Source of the DNA: Massospora cicadina
Lineage: Eukaryota > Entomophthoromycota > Entomophthoromycetes > Entomophthorales > Entomophthoraceae
Direction: 5' to 3'
Assembly: GCA_022478985.1 (NCBI GenBank)
Contig: JAKSZP010015921.1
Span: forward strand, 98,165 to 162,164
Length of the DNA: 64,000 nt
This document shows, in pieces, positions 33,428-44,936 of the stretch. A model generated the notes under the pieces. The model did not search any database. It saw only the letters and a list, made by a program, of their open reading frames with translations, and was not told where the DNA came from. The position numbers were made by a program, and so were the translations under genes. Every line of letters begins with the position of its first letter. Position 1 is the stretch's first letter.

Positions 33428-34352
33428 GATCCATCTAAGCCTAGATTTGGATGGGTCAACCAATCAATCACCTGGCGACCTACTAAACATCCATTTGGAA
33501 TAGTTTGGGTTTGGTGGGTGCTTCGTCAGGTTAAGCGTGAGGTTGGCAATTTCAGATGGTTGATTGGTTAAGTGATATCATTGTCTTCCCAACCTGAGGG
33601 TCAGCGTAAGGTTTAACCACCTGAACAACCCATTATTACCTTATGATGGTGAATAATAAACTTACCTACCCGCGGTTAATAACTAAACCAATACCCATCA
33701 AACAATTGTTTACATAAAGGGGTTATCTGAAATGGGATCAAGGTTGATAAACTCTAAATTCCTCCACGAACCCAATTATAAAGTTCAATTATAAAATTCG
33801 AACCCGATTAAAGTATACCAACCTTGATTAACCTTGAAAACTTTACCAAACCCCAACCCTCCCGAATTATTTTAAACAGTTCAGGTTAAAGTTTTTAACT
33901 TACAGAGTTCCATAAACTAATCCAACTGGGACTGATCTATCCAAAACCCCAATCTAAACTTTTAAACTGCGGTCGGTTCATTGAATCTAAACCCGTGACC
34001 GGTTCGTGAAACCCTTAGATTTTAATTGGTAATCAACCCTATAGAATGATCCCCAAGTTTTAAATATACCCAACAGTGCTAGGCTAGCTATCATGATACA
34101 TTTTATAAACTACACCATCTTAACTTAACCGACCGGTAATGTTATACCCACCACTTTCTCAACCCATCATAATAGTGGTATAGATCCCAAATGGCTCAAC
34201 TTACCACTATTGTAAAACCGCCGAGATCGCCAAACCATTGGTGGATATATCCCCACCCTTATCTCATCCCCTTTAGCCATTGTTTCATTTTTAGCGGCTT
34301 TCCCATTGAGGCTTTAAACCATTTTTCATTTTTATAAAGTTTCGATCGGTAC

Positions 34353-34361
34353 TATATAAAA
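34353..34361 (+). promoter_or_regulatory. TATA box
   Basis: TATATAAAA stands about 100 bases before the start of the Gypsy-like region at 34470, so it may be the LTR promoter of that element. No transcription start is visible. Confidence 0.4.
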
Positions 34362-34469
34362 CCCTGCCCACAAGCTTCAAAGTACCAAAAATACGCAGCA
34401 GTTACATTTTTCCAGTTTATCTTTCTCAGGTTTTATCCCCGCCACGCCATATTGGTACTATGGGCTAAA

Positions 34470-35714
34470 TACCCCGTTGATTAAATCTATCGATGATGAC
34501 TCGGCCACCCGATAAAATGGTGATCTGAGGTTTCATCCAAACTTTCAGTTGTGATGAATTTGGGTTTTCTGAGCTCTCATGACAAGGTGTCGATCCTGCT
34601 AGGGATAACGCCAGAGAACCTGTACCATCTATCCAGTTAACCTTGCCCTTAGAAAGATATGTCATAAATAAATTATAACTTATAGAGAATCCTATCACTA
34701 CCCCCAAAGTCCCAAATGAGTTTTTTGACGAGTTGCTGAGTGCGGAAACCCCCAAAGCACCTGAATCCTAAGTTGCCACCTCTGAAGTCCCAAAGGAGAT
34801 TTTTGATGAGTTGCTGAGTGCAGAAACCCCAAAAGCACATGAACACCAAGTCACTACCTATGAAGCCCCAAAGAAGATTTTTGATTAGTTGCTGAGTATA
34901 TAAACCCCAAAAGCACACAAATCCTAAGTTGCTACTTCTGAATCCCCAACAAAGAGTTTTGATTCTCTGAACAAGATTGAAACCCCATAACTCCCATTTC
35001 AACCCATCCAAACATGAGTTTAAATTGCCTCACTTGCCCAATCTCCTAGGACCATCCACCTGCCCAATTCACCCCTTACCTATATTTAAGTTTTTAACAG
35101 ATCCAAATTTCTTAACGTCTCCAAGGTTGTAAAAATAATAGCTTCAACTGATCTAGAATTATAAAGATGATATCAAGCGTGATGAAGATGATGTTTCTTT
35201 ATCAAATTTGGAGAAGCATTACATTGAGATTGGGGATACCAAACCAATCACTTGATAGACCTACCAACTACCCAATCCATTGAACACCTTGTTGAGACTT
35301 AAATTAAAAAGGACTTACCAGTGGCTTATTTACCTATCCCAGTTATCATAAGCATCTCATGTGATCGTGGGTCCCAAGGAAAATAGGAAGCTCTAAATGT
35401 ATATCAACTACATCCTATTAAACTAGATTATAATGAAGAATGCTTATCCCCTGCCTACAATTGCTGATATCTTCAGTGACATGATGGTCCCAATTATTCA
35501 CCAATACTGACCTCCTCTCTGTATACTACTAGTTGGGCGTTGCCAAAGATTTGATTGGGAAAACTGTGTTCAGGCCAAATAGGATCAGTTTGCGGATACC
35601 TGAATACCATTTGGACTTACTGAAGCCCATGAATATTCCAAAAAGCTATAGATGGCTTATTCAATGATCTCCTCAACCAATGCATTGATGTTTATCTTGA
35701 TGACATTACAGTCT
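34470..35714 (+). mobile_element. Remnant of a third Gypsy type with coding repeat and RT fragment
   Basis: After a possible LTR end near 34460 the DNA carries a 78-bp coding repeat (34700-34985). At 35330-35714 it carries an RT fragment. Readable parts are a C-I-N-Y block near 35.40 kb, YPLPTIADIF near 35.45 kb and CIDVYLDDITV at 35.68-35.71 kb with an intact YLDD motif. The element is cut at that point by the LTR at 35715. Stops and frame changes are frequent between the blocks. Protease, RNase H and integrase were not found. Confidence 0.65.
34700..34985 (+). repeat. 78-bp coding tandem repeat, about 3.6 units
   Basis: Units start at GTCCCAAA-type words at 34709, 34787, 34865 and 34943, exactly 78 bp apart. 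In frame they encode about 26 residues with the core IFDELLSAETPKA, an acidic amphipathic segment. The period is a multiple of three and the core is kept in three units, so it was once translated. Later units carry stops (TAA after a serine, TAG before LL). Position before RT suggests a Gag or Gag-Pol linker. Confidence 0.85.
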
Positions 35715-36435
35715 TGTTGGACTACATCTCAATGTAGAGGAAGCCTCAACTTCAGGGTGTGAATAGTTGGGTGCTTTCATTACTTCATATGCTGATTTAA
35801 GTAGTGATTTATAAAGTGATACCTCATCAGGCTGATAGGCTGAATTTATCAACAAGTTATCATACTGGCATTAATGCTTTGTTGGGCCAACGGACCAAAA
35901 ATTGTTATGTTTAATGCTGTATTGCCCCAACCAATCCCTATTTACTGAACTTAAATTCCCCTAAAGTATTTAAGACAAATTGCCTTGATGACCCCATTCT
36001 GATTAGCTTAACCAATTTATCACTATTTTTGACTAAGCCCCTATTTTTCCTAGGATATTAAAGAGTTAAGATGAATCCAAATAAAGGACCTTTTCTTACT
36101 TGTCCAAATTTTGCCTAAATAAATCCTAGAGATTTTGCCTGCTTTAAAGCAGAGATTTTGCCTGTTCAATAAGGACAGAGATTTTCTTCAACAACAACCA
36201 TTACATTAAGTGATTTTCCCTGAGATAGAAAGCTTCTAGGTAGTTTTGCTGGTGCTTCTAACAACTAACAACTATGCAAACTCTGAAGGCTTGGCCTTTA
36301 AAATATGCATATCTAACAACTAATAATTGTATAGCCTTTGAAGGACTTGGCCTTTAAAATATCTATAACTTCTAACAACTAATAAATATGTTATCTTTGA
36401 GGGCTTGCCTTTGAATACTTATAAAAAGTTCAACA
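35715..36435 (+). repeat. LTR 1 of coding-poor LTR element array (family C)
   Basis: 721 bp, starting TGTTGGACTACATCTC and ending AAAAAGTTCAACA, followed by the primer-site-like CTGGTGACCCTGCCAGGGAC. Homologous LTRs lie at 38457-48755 (interrupted) and 55244-55851. It inserted at the YLDD motif of a Gypsy RT. Confidence 0.8.
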
Positions 36436-38456
36436 CTGGTGACCCTGCCAGGGACCTTTCAAGGCTACCATGTGAGGACATATCTTCACATAGTCAATGC
36501 TAGCAACAAAGAAGATGAGTGCATACCAAAGGGTCCACTTTAAGAATCAGGATAAGATGGACATTGAGGAGAGAACGCCCCTCCAACTTCTAATATGAGC
36601 TGGGACTACTGCCTGATGTCTAATTGAGCTCAAACCTACCTGGATGTCATAGAACTTATAAACCATATAGCCCACAGATACTTAAGACAATATATTGCCA
36701 TGGAGGTAGTGAGCTGTGAAGTTGATTGGATACTCTTTATTCAATGGTGTGAAAATAGCTTTGCCTCATCAAGGATTATGCTACTGAGGCCATTAAATGG
36801 ATTGAAAAGTTTGGCCGCTATTAACAATTACCAATATGGCTGGGGGAAGGGCTTTATATAATTTATGATACTATGAATCAAGATACTTTATGCCCATGGC
36901 AAGAAACTTCTAAATGAGTGTGGTAGATTCTAATGTCTATCTCATAAGAAACCTGAGTTAAGTTGGTAGAAATTGGGTTTGTTCCAGCCAAAAATTTGGA
37001 CAGTACTAATGCTGAGGTCCATAAGGATGTTGAGTTTAATTCTTCAGATGAGCAGGAAACACTTTATGAGCCAAAAAGAGTGGCTGAATCAAATGATTGC
37101 CTCACCATTTTAGTTCCCAGTGCTCCTCGCTGCTCTGAGGATAGAATTGGAAGCTAAAGTAGCCAACCTAAATGCCTTGGTGCCCTCCTCAGTTCTCTGC
37201 GCTAAAACTTCCCAATTTTCTAGTAATGAAATTAGATTCCCATCTAAAAATTCTTAACGCCATCATTATTTACCTGTGCTGATATTTTCAACTAATTTGA
37301 CACTAAAAAGTCATCCTAAATGCTTCAGCACCCTCTCTGTTCCTCTTCACAGATATTTCTCTCTATCCTGTACTGGAATTAGAGCTACTGAATCCCAACA
37401 AGGAATCCCTAAAATTTAATTTCACATCTGTGGTAAAACCACTTGACAAGCCAAATGAAGAAGCCAACCCAACTGACTTCCTTGTCACCCTGTTTTTTGA
37501 CACTAAGGGTTGCAGCTGACTGACAGGGCAGCTGAATCAAACGCTTCAGCGCCAAATCCACTTTTCTTGGATGATGCATCTGAAAATCTTAACAAAATTT
37601 CAGGTTAGCTGAGCCAGATGCTCTCAAGTTCAAAGCGCCCTCTCCCACCATCTATACATCACACTATGCTAGTTCTAAAAACTGCACTTTAATATAACCC
37701 TGGTGATAAGGCCCAGCACAACCACTGCAATTCACTTAAATTGGCTGACCTGAGGTTGCTGCAACCACTTCACCTCCATCAATGAGATTCTTTGTAGTTT
37801 GGGGGATTTGCTTGGCCCAGTGGAGCCAAATGCCCTGACCAAATTTCCACCCATCCACCATTTGTTTAGATCTAAACATTTCATCTATTGTCTAGATTTT
37901 ACTAACATTTTAAGTTTCCTGCTTAACTCCAAAAAATTAAAGCCACCTGATTTAACTGATGGGAAGGACCAAATTGATTCTCCAAACTGGCTGGCAATTT
38001 ACTAAGTGATCCACAACCTGCTAACTTAATGGTTGATCTACAAAACTTGACCTATATATAGGCCCACATGTGAAAGTTGGGTTGGCATTAACTAATAAAA
38101 GTGTCTTTCCAATCCCAACTTAATTTCCAGAACTTCGAACTTTACTTATAGTAGTCAAATCTATTTTGAAACCGCTTCAAAGAAAGGCCAGGTGAAATGG
38201 GCCATGCATATGAGCCAGAACTCAGATTAAATTAACACATATTAAATCAATAAACTGAGAGTTTAACTTAAGAATTTGGCACCAAGTTACCCTGAAGGCC
38301 AAATCGCCAATTTGGACCTTGGGATTAAACTAAACTGAGAACCTTGTCCCATTCCCATGAGTTGGGCTAAATCCCTTATGCTCTGGTCCAGGTTAAGGGT
38401 GTCCCTAATCAACACAGCTGATGCTTCTGTCCCCCAGTCAAGGCTTGGAATAGCAC
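36436..38456 (+). mobile_element. Family C internal region 1
   Basis: 2021 bp between LTR 1 and LTR 2. It begins with the primer-like site and ends AGGCTTGGAATAGCAC before the next TGTTGG. No RT, integrase or protease is visible. A 64-codon frame at 36963-37157 (VPAKNLDSTNAEVHKDVEFN ... CLTILVP) is conserved in copy 2 (49285-49487) and in part in copy 3 near 56.39-56.53 kb, so it may come from a former Gag-like ORF. The rest has stops in all frames. By structure it is a non-autonomous LTR element. Confidence 0.7.
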
Positions 38457-38592
38457 TGTTGGCCTTTTTCCCAATGCAAGGGAAGCCTCAACAATAGGGT
38501 TCTGAATGGTTTTTGTTCTAATTACTCATATTTTGATCTATGTAATAGTTTATTAAGTAAAGCCTCATCAGGCCATTGGCTGAATTTACCAT
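38457..38592 (+). repeat. LTR 2 of family C, first part
   Basis: It starts TGTTGGCCTTTTTCCCAATG and is interrupted at 38593 by the insertion of Gypsy copy 4. It continues at 48277, where CTATTATACTGGCAC matches TTATCATACTGGCAT of LTR 1. Confidence 0.85.
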
Positions 38593-39173
38593 TGTCATGA
38601 TTCTGATATTACTGGACAATAAGCCCTAATTCATTTTGGTGGAATGGGCAGAAGCTGACAATCATGATATGAGATACAATTAATTGAGCACCTTAGTATG
38701 AGGCGATTATGTGTTGAAAGGATAATGTTGGATTGCCTCCAAATTAGGCAATAAGGTAATGTCAATGAACGATGAATAATGGGATGTCAATGTATGTCAA
38801 ATAATGAGTGGATCACCTCAAACTAAGGCGATATAGAGAATTCAATACCATACTCTGCTGAAACCAATAAGATATGGTGGAACTGAATTACTAATCTGAG
38901 GAAATGATATAATCTGAAGTTGCTGAGATATAAGAGAGATGAGACTATTGAAGAAGGATTTTATTAGTATTTTAGAGCAAGTGGGAAAGCGAGGATCTGC
39001 TGTATATATTAAATTAAATAAAAGTGTATTCAAGGCAATTACTCCAGCTTATTAAAGTTTAATCATTGTTTCAATGATGATGATTGTCATATTGTCAGTC
39101 CTATTGCTTAGTGGACTTAACCCTGTGCAAAACCCCTTTGGCATATCTCTTAGATACCGAAAAATTTATAACA
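38593..39173 (+). repeat. 5' LTR of Gypsy copy 4
   Basis: Starts TGTCATGATTCTGATATTAC and ends AAATTTATAACA. It shares blocks with 47693-48276 along its whole length, including ACCATACTCTGC, GCGAGGATCTGCTG and GTGGGCTTAACCCTGTGC-like words. An AAATAAAAGTGTATT signal near 39016 may be the polyadenylation region. Confidence 0.9.
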
Positions 39174-39193
39174 GTGGTGCTTACTACAGGGTG
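39174..39193 (+). other. Primer-binding site of Gypsy copy 4
   Basis: GTGGTGCTTACTACAGGGTG directly follows the 5' LTR. The element at 49488-52628 has GTGGTTCTCACTACAGGGGG at the same place, and copy 3 has GTGTAGTCCACTACAAGGGC. The primer tRNA was not identified. Confidence 0.7.
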
Positions 39194-39253
39194 CCCATTG
39201 AACAATCATAATAACAATTAGATTCCTCAGTTGCTGGCCATGTTGCATCAATC

Positions 39254-40562
39254 TTGCTTTTAAAAGATCTTCTCAACATGCTGCACCAGTTGAATATGCG
39301 GAACTCAAGCTTGCCTTGGATGCTGTGCTCAAATGGAAGGAGGAGCTTCTGCATGAGGTTTGTATTAATAAGCTGCCTCCGTTTAATTGTGATGGGAACA
39401 TCCATAGTTTCTTTAAGTGATTTGTGTTTGCAACAGAAGGATCTAAAGATTGGTGTAAAGAAAAGTTGTTAATATTGACCTTGGATGTTGAAAGCGCTGA
39501 CAAAGTTACTTGATATCTTCCAGACAGTTCCGTTACTTATCAAGATGTAAAGGATAAAGTGCTGTGGTTATTTGGAGGAACTACAAAAATGGTACAGCAG
39601 AAGGATGAGTTTTTTACCATTGGGTTTCAGCGTAATGAGACCCTCACCATGTTTGCTGATCAATTTATGGTGGAAGCTCATGTATTACTTGGTAAAGGAA
39701 CTTTACCTGAATCTGACATATGCATAGCAATGCCCGCTGCAGTGGAGCCATGCCGTGACCTTTACAATTTCATGGCTCCCTATTTAGAGGACGACGTACC
39801 CTTTCTTAAAACCGTTCAAATTTTATGCCATCTATCCGCTACCTTTCCTGCACCCAATACTGAGCGGAAACCTACCACCTCTGTTGCTGGACTTTCTTAT
39901 TTTGGGGAATTATCCCGCCAAGTTCAGCGTCCGTTTAGTAACCCCTGACCTTATTATCACTACGCACCTCACTCCCAACCAAGTTGTCATCAGCAGTTCA
40001 AATATCAGCCAGCGCTTGTTTACACCAATTGACCCCAGTCCAACTTTTGGTGTGGCCCATCTTGCAACAAGCAAGGACGCAGGCCCTATGTGGTCAATTG
40101 TTTTAAATGCAGTCGCTTTGGTCAACTGGCAAGAGGTTGTCCCAATTGTCAGGTCCATTACTACTTCAGAGACAGTACAATAAGGAAAAGTTGGAATGGA
40201 GTAGAGATGGGACTCTCTACCTCCGCTATCCCAACTCAAAACGTCCCACCAGAACTATCCCCATACATTCAGCGGAAGTCCCGCAGTATAATGACTCATA
40301 TCTATATCAGCAGCCAATTGGAGGGGTGAATGTACTGACACAAGTGCAAATCAAGGACACAGTGGAAGAAGGACCCCAGGAGCAACTAAAGCCTTATGCC
40401 TGTCCTTTGTTTGACCAACTTTCTACAGATGCACCAGATCCGTCCGCTGATGCGCCTCTCTTAAAAGGGGTAAACGCTGCCCTCCTTGTGGACGCTATTG
40501 TTAAAGTATACCCTAAAGTTGGGGAAGTTATTATGAGCTTATTGGGAAAAGAGATCCGTTAA
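39254..40562 (+). pseudogene. Gypsy gag of copy 4
   Basis: Frames at 39254-39472, 39559-39948, 40090-40329 and 40107-40562 make up a Gag of usual size. A capsid-type core runs through DEFFTIGFQRNETLTMFADQ and LKTVQILCHLSATFPAPNTE. A zinc knuckle CFKCSRFGQLARGC follows near 40.09-40.13 kb, in which the metal-binding His is replaced by Gln. An acidic tail with ADAPLLKGVNAALLVDAIV comes last. Stops near 39418 and 39510 are TGA codons at positions where arginine would fit, as expected of CGA decay. Gag would build the particle and bind element RNA. Confidence 0.82.
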
Positions 40563-40570
40563 ATGTCCAT

Positions 40571-40864
40571 GTGGTAAACAATCAACATTTAACCTACTCA
40601 GAGTGTACCTACTGTGACATTGTCATAGCAAAAACCCGTGTCTGCTCCTTAATCAATACAGGTGCTCCAGTTAGCATAGTGTCCACAAAATTGTTGATGA
40701 AGTTGGCACTAAATCTTGACGTTGAACATCATATGGGGTATAGGACTGTGGGCGTGGAAAGCACGGTCTCTGAAGGAGCGTACAGCGTACTACCCTTGCA
40801 GTTTGAGTCCATTGTTGTTGTAGCTCTAGCAATAGTTTGCCAAACAATAACTATTACCTGTTAA
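40571..40864 (+). pseudogene. Gypsy protease of copy 4, catalytic Asp lost
   Basis: The frame follows Gag directly. The active-site motif reads CSLINTGAPVSIVST, that is NTGA instead of DTGA, so the retropepsin could not work. A hydrophobic segment with LPLQFESIVVVALAIVC follows where the second half of the domain should be. The corresponding site of copy 3 still reads IDTGAP. Confidence 0.82.
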
Positions 40865-41434
40865 TTGGACCGCTTTTATGCAACACTATGGGGCTGTTGT
40901 TGATATGACGGTGGAGACCTTTGAAATTCTGAAACAGCGGATCCCAATCTACTTTACTTCCAGAAGAGTGCTAAAGGATCCAGTGCACATAGGTCATATT
41001 AACCTTGCATATGGTGATGGAGTGATTTTAGTTCATTACAATCAACTAAAGAGAAATACCGGGCCCTTCCCCATCAAATATATGGATATCAAGGGCTACC
41101 GCTTAGAGCTGCTGGCCCTATATCTATCCCCTCCAGACACCAAGTAATAATTAACACAAATTTAGAGGTGAAAGTGCCTTCTGGGCTTTATGGGGAGGTC
41201 ATTGGGCCCTATCATCAATTGTGGCTTAAGCCCCACATAGCCTCAGGAATTATACTCCTGGGACATGGGGAGATCAAGGTCTTGGTAGTGAATCTCCAGA
41301 ATGAACTGATGTGAATCTGCCAGCACCAAATAGTGGCGCATTTGCATTTGATCCCAGTTGAGGAGGTCCTTTAGGTTCATGAGTTTGGGTCACTGGATGA
41401 ATTTGGTCTGCCCATTAAATAGCAGCTTGGCGTA

Positions 41435-42370
41435 ATGTTGGTTGTGCCACGTGAAAATTTTATGGGGTTACCAGAAGACCAGAAAGATCAGGAGGAAGCT
41501 TTATTTCAAAAATACAAGGAGATCTTTGCTGTCAATGATCATGATTTAGGGTGCGCATGGGGTGGTCCATTGATTGGACACTGGGGATCATCCTCCCATC
41601 AGATCCCAGCCAAATCGCCGATCAAGAGCAGTCAAAGAAGTAGTTACTGAGGAAATAGAAAATCTACTTTAGCAAGGGATTCTCAAATTGTCAAAGAGTC
41701 TGTGGGCTTCACCTGTTCTTATTGTAAAAACAAAGGATGGTACCATTTGTGTATTAATAGACTACCAAAAGCTTAACAGAATCACCAAGAATGACTTTTA
41801 TCCCTTGCCATGGATCAATAATGCACTGGATTGGCTAGGCAGAGCCTGTTAATTGTTAGTGATAGACAGATATCAGGATATTGGCAAATTGAGGTGCCCG
41901 CAAAGGAACAGGAGAAATGCGTCACTATCACATCCAAGGGCTTTTTCAATCAACCTGTATGCCTCAAGGGCTATGTAATGCCCCAGATACGTTTCAGCGG
42001 GCCATGAATACCATTCTAGGTGACTTGAAGCTGTCGCACGTCCTTGTGTATCTCAACAGCATCAATGTATTTTCCCACACGTTTTCCAAGCACCTTACCC
42101 ATTTGCAGGAGGTATTCCGCTGGTTGGCTAAGGCCAACATCAAGATTAAGCCCCAGAAATGTCACTTTTTCAAGGACCAGCTGGAGTACCTTGGATTTTT
42201 AGTAGACGTTACAGGGCTGAAACCTCAAAACGCCAAGGTGGAGGCTATCCAAAATATGACTACGCCCAATAGTAAGCGTGACATCCATGTATTTTTTAGA
42301 TGGTCAGTTACCACCACCACTTTATACCCAACTTCAGCTGTATTGGAGGTCCACTGTTTGAGCTACTAGA
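41435..42370 (+). pseudogene. Gypsy reverse transcriptase of copy 4
   Basis: The N-terminal linker at 41435-41650 (QKYKEIFAVNDHDLG) is followed, in another frame, by SPVLIVKTKDGTICVLIDYQ and FYPLPWINNALD at 41.7-41.84 kb. After a frame change, 41917-42369 gives QSTCMPQGLCNAPDTFQRAM, then VLVYLNSINVF and FRWLAKANIKIKPQKCHFF. The catalytic YLDDI is replaced by YLNSI, so both Asp are lost, as by G to A changes on this strand. The domain would copy element RNA into DNA. Confidence 0.85.
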
Positions 42371-42770
42371 AAGGGGTGTCGTGTTTGAGTGGACAGAACA
42401 CCTTCAACACTCCTTTGATACACTTTGGATAGCGTTGATCAATGCGCCAGTTCTATGCTACCCAAACTTCAAAAAGGAGTCCATCTTACAGATGAATGCA
42501 TTCCTTTCCGCTGTTGTGGCAGTTCTGTCTCAAAAGGATGTTGAAGGGGAGGAGCACCCAATAGCATACTGCAGTCAAAGTCTGAATTGCCATGAGAATA
42601 ATCATACTGTGACCAAGCAGGAGTGCTTAGCGGTAAATTATGCATATAAGCAATTTAGAGTGTATTTGCATGTCATAAAGTTCAAAGTCATAACGGATCA
42701 TGCCTTGTTATGCTGGTTGCAGAACCTTAAAGAGCCTGAGGGGCGTCTATCCTGATAGTCCCTTAAACTG
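42371..42770 (+). pseudogene. Gypsy RNase H of copy 4
   Basis: In the 42300-42755 frame the block FKKESILQMNAFLSAVVAVL stands where the first RNase H Asp motif (T-DAS) is expected, so the Asp is Asn. HPIAYCSQSLNCHENNHTVT, KQECLAVNYAYKQFRVYLHV and VITDHALLCWLQNL follow in order, keeping the ECLA Glu and the TDH block. The domain would remove RNA from the hybrid. Confidence 0.82.
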
Positions 42771-42999
42771 CAGGCCTACAATTTTTAATTTTCACCAACT
42801 GGAAGCCAAACAACATTATGCTGTCTGCTTCATCAATGCTACCAACCATTACAGTTATAGCAGATCTGAGCGACATCATGTACAATATGATGATCAGTGT
42901 AAAGTACAAAGATGATCCGCACAAGTTATAAAGGTTTTGAATGAAATGCAAGCCAATACTTCCAGAGGAATGGTGAGTTGTACAAGAAGATCATTGAGT

Positions 43000-44060
43000 T
43001 GACAGTGAACTTTCCACAAACCTCAACTTGGACTAACATTATCATGAGCGCACATAGGGCAGTCAGACATGGTGGTGTGCAAAAGAAGTTGGAATTGTTA
43101 TAACCTCATTATCATTGGGAAAGCATGAGATTTGACGTGCTGGAAACAATATTCTCCTGTCACCAGTGCCAAGTGGAAGAGATGTTCCACCAGAAGATGT
43201 CCTACTGGTTAGTGAAACCACATTTTGCTTAGCATATGGTTTCCATTGATGTCGTTGGCCCTCTGCCAATGGAGGCTAACCAGTCCAAATACATTCTGGT
43301 TGCAATTGACCACTTGACCAGGTGGGTTGAGCTGTGGGTGATACGTGATCTGGGGGCAGTCACAGTTGCCAAGTTCATAATGAAATGTATTATCCAGTGA
43401 CACAGCTGCCCTCAGTTCCTCCTTACTGATAATGGAGCTAAATTCACTTCCCACATCCTCCCAAAGCTAAATGAGCTGATGGCCATCCATGGGGTTTTGA
43501 CAACCCCATACCACCCCAAGTCCAACAGAATGGTCGAGTGGTTAATGAGACTTTAGTGAACATACTCCATAAATTAGTAGCAGATTCACCCTTAGATTGG
43601 AGTTTCCTTCTTTCCACCGCTATCTTCACCTCTAATATCAGTCATCATTCTGCCATGGGGAAGAGCTCTTTCCAATTACTGTATGGATGACACCCTGCTC
43701 TTCCAGCGCTGTTATATGCATGTGTAGAAGATACTGTTGGAATGGTTCCCCAACATTATTTGATGACCCTAGCTGACACATTAATCCAATTGCAAACTGA
43801 AGCGTACTCATTCAGTTTAGCTAAGAAGATTAAGACTAAAGCTGTCAATAAGGTATGGCGTAGCAGGTTAGATCAGTGAAAAGATAGGGACATGGTTCTA
43901 TTCCATGACCAACACAGTTTCAGGTGAAAAAACAAGTTGGCTAGTATCTAGATTGGGCCATTCAAAGTTACTGAGAAGGAAGGTGTAGATGTGTATACTA
44001 TCTTCACCCCACTGGGCTAGGAAGTGATATTTGCGCGCCACTTTTTGGGTCACCCTTTTA
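43000..44060 (+). pseudogene. Gypsy integrase of copy 4
   Basis: A zinc-binding remnant near 43.05-43.2 kb (a C-x2-C block, CHQCQ-like) leads into VVGPLPMEANQSKYILVAID at 43.25-43.31 kb with the first catalytic Asp. LLTDNGAKFTSHILPKLNEL with the second follows at 43.42-43.48 kb. TPYHPKSNRMVEW with the Glu lies at 43.50-43.54 kb. The C-terminal tail at 43.85-44.05 kb has VTEKEGVDVYTI, matching copy 1. The DDE triad is still readable, but stops lie between the blocks. Confidence 0.85.
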
Positions 44061-44330
44061 AGCTTAGGGTGCTGTTTTGGGAGTTTTTACGCTGTTTAGT
44101 TTAAAATATGTTGTCATATTTTTAGTTGCTAATAGCGGTGCTAAGCCTAAATTGTTGGTTATTTTAGTTATTGGGTTAGTTTTAAATTTTTTAAATATAT
44201 TATATATATATTCTATTCAGTGAGTAAAATCTATAAATTGGTGGGTAATTTTGGCTAGCAAGTTGATTTCAAATTTTTAATATGTTTTATATATACCCTA
44301 TTCAGTGGATCAAGTCTATCATGAAACTAA

Positions 44331-44479
44331 GCTGAAAGTGATTCCAATCAGAATTTTAGAAAATGATTAAGTAAATAGAACAAGTTATATTCATCAAACT
44401 ATCACAAATCAAAGCTGAAAATGATTTCAATCAGAATTTTAAACAAGGATTAGGTAAATAGAACAAGCTATATTCAAAG
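44331..44479. repeat. 83-bp tandem duplication
   Basis: GCTGAAAGTGATTCCAATCA starts at 44331 and GCTGAAAATGATTTCAATCA at 44414, each followed by AGAATTTTA and AATAGAACAAG. A weaker direct repeat of CTATTCAGTGAGT/CTATTCAGTGGAT with spacing 85 lies just upstream (44212, 44297). Confidence 0.85.
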
Positions 44480-44732
44480 GCAACTTTAAGCAAGATAATT
44501 ATTTAAGTTCACTTCAGTTTGAGCCTCTTGCTACTAGGTAAAGTCAAGTCAGTTTTTTGGTTCATTTCTCAAGATTTACACCATTTAAATACAAGGTGAG
44601 ATGAATATAGTTTATTGAAACTTTACTAACAATCTAAACTAATAAATTTATTATTCTGGTATCAATATCAACAAAAGTTTTATTACAAAGTTAATTAAAT
44701 TTTTAGTTATTATAAGGTTTAATTCCTTAGGA

Positions 44733-44936
44733 ACTTTGGGTAGGGGTCAACTATGACTGTGTTGGCGTTGTGCACCAATGCCCCAAACCAAGATATCAAA
44801 TAGCAAGGTGGTCCATGAAGTTCCTGGTCTATCATACGCCATGCATGGAGGTTTTCTGAGTTTTATCCTCCTTTCCCATTAATTCAAATCCCCTTCATTG
44901 GTGCGGTATCATCCTCAGGTCAGCCCATCTCAAATA
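44733..44936 (+). mobile_element. 5'-truncated SINE copy, older
   Basis: Starts ACTTTGGGTAGGGG inside the SINE and runs to CCCATCTCAAATA. It is more diverged than the other three copies. Possible target repeats (ATAAGGTTTAATT and ATAAGG...GGTTAAAATT) are imperfect. It lacks the tRNA-like head. Confidence 0.85.

Larger units (their letters stand above)
31545..34450. other. CpG-retaining island, probable host DNA
   Basis: In 32281-32580 I count about 28 CpG in 300 bases, against 1 in the same length of LINE RT at 27181-27480. No TE termini were recognised inside. It contains the minus-strand ORF at 32111-32665 and a short tandem duplication at 33357-33427, and otherwise no gene that I can support. 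The left edge is the Helitron end and the right edge is near a TATA box at 34353. Confidence 0.65.
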
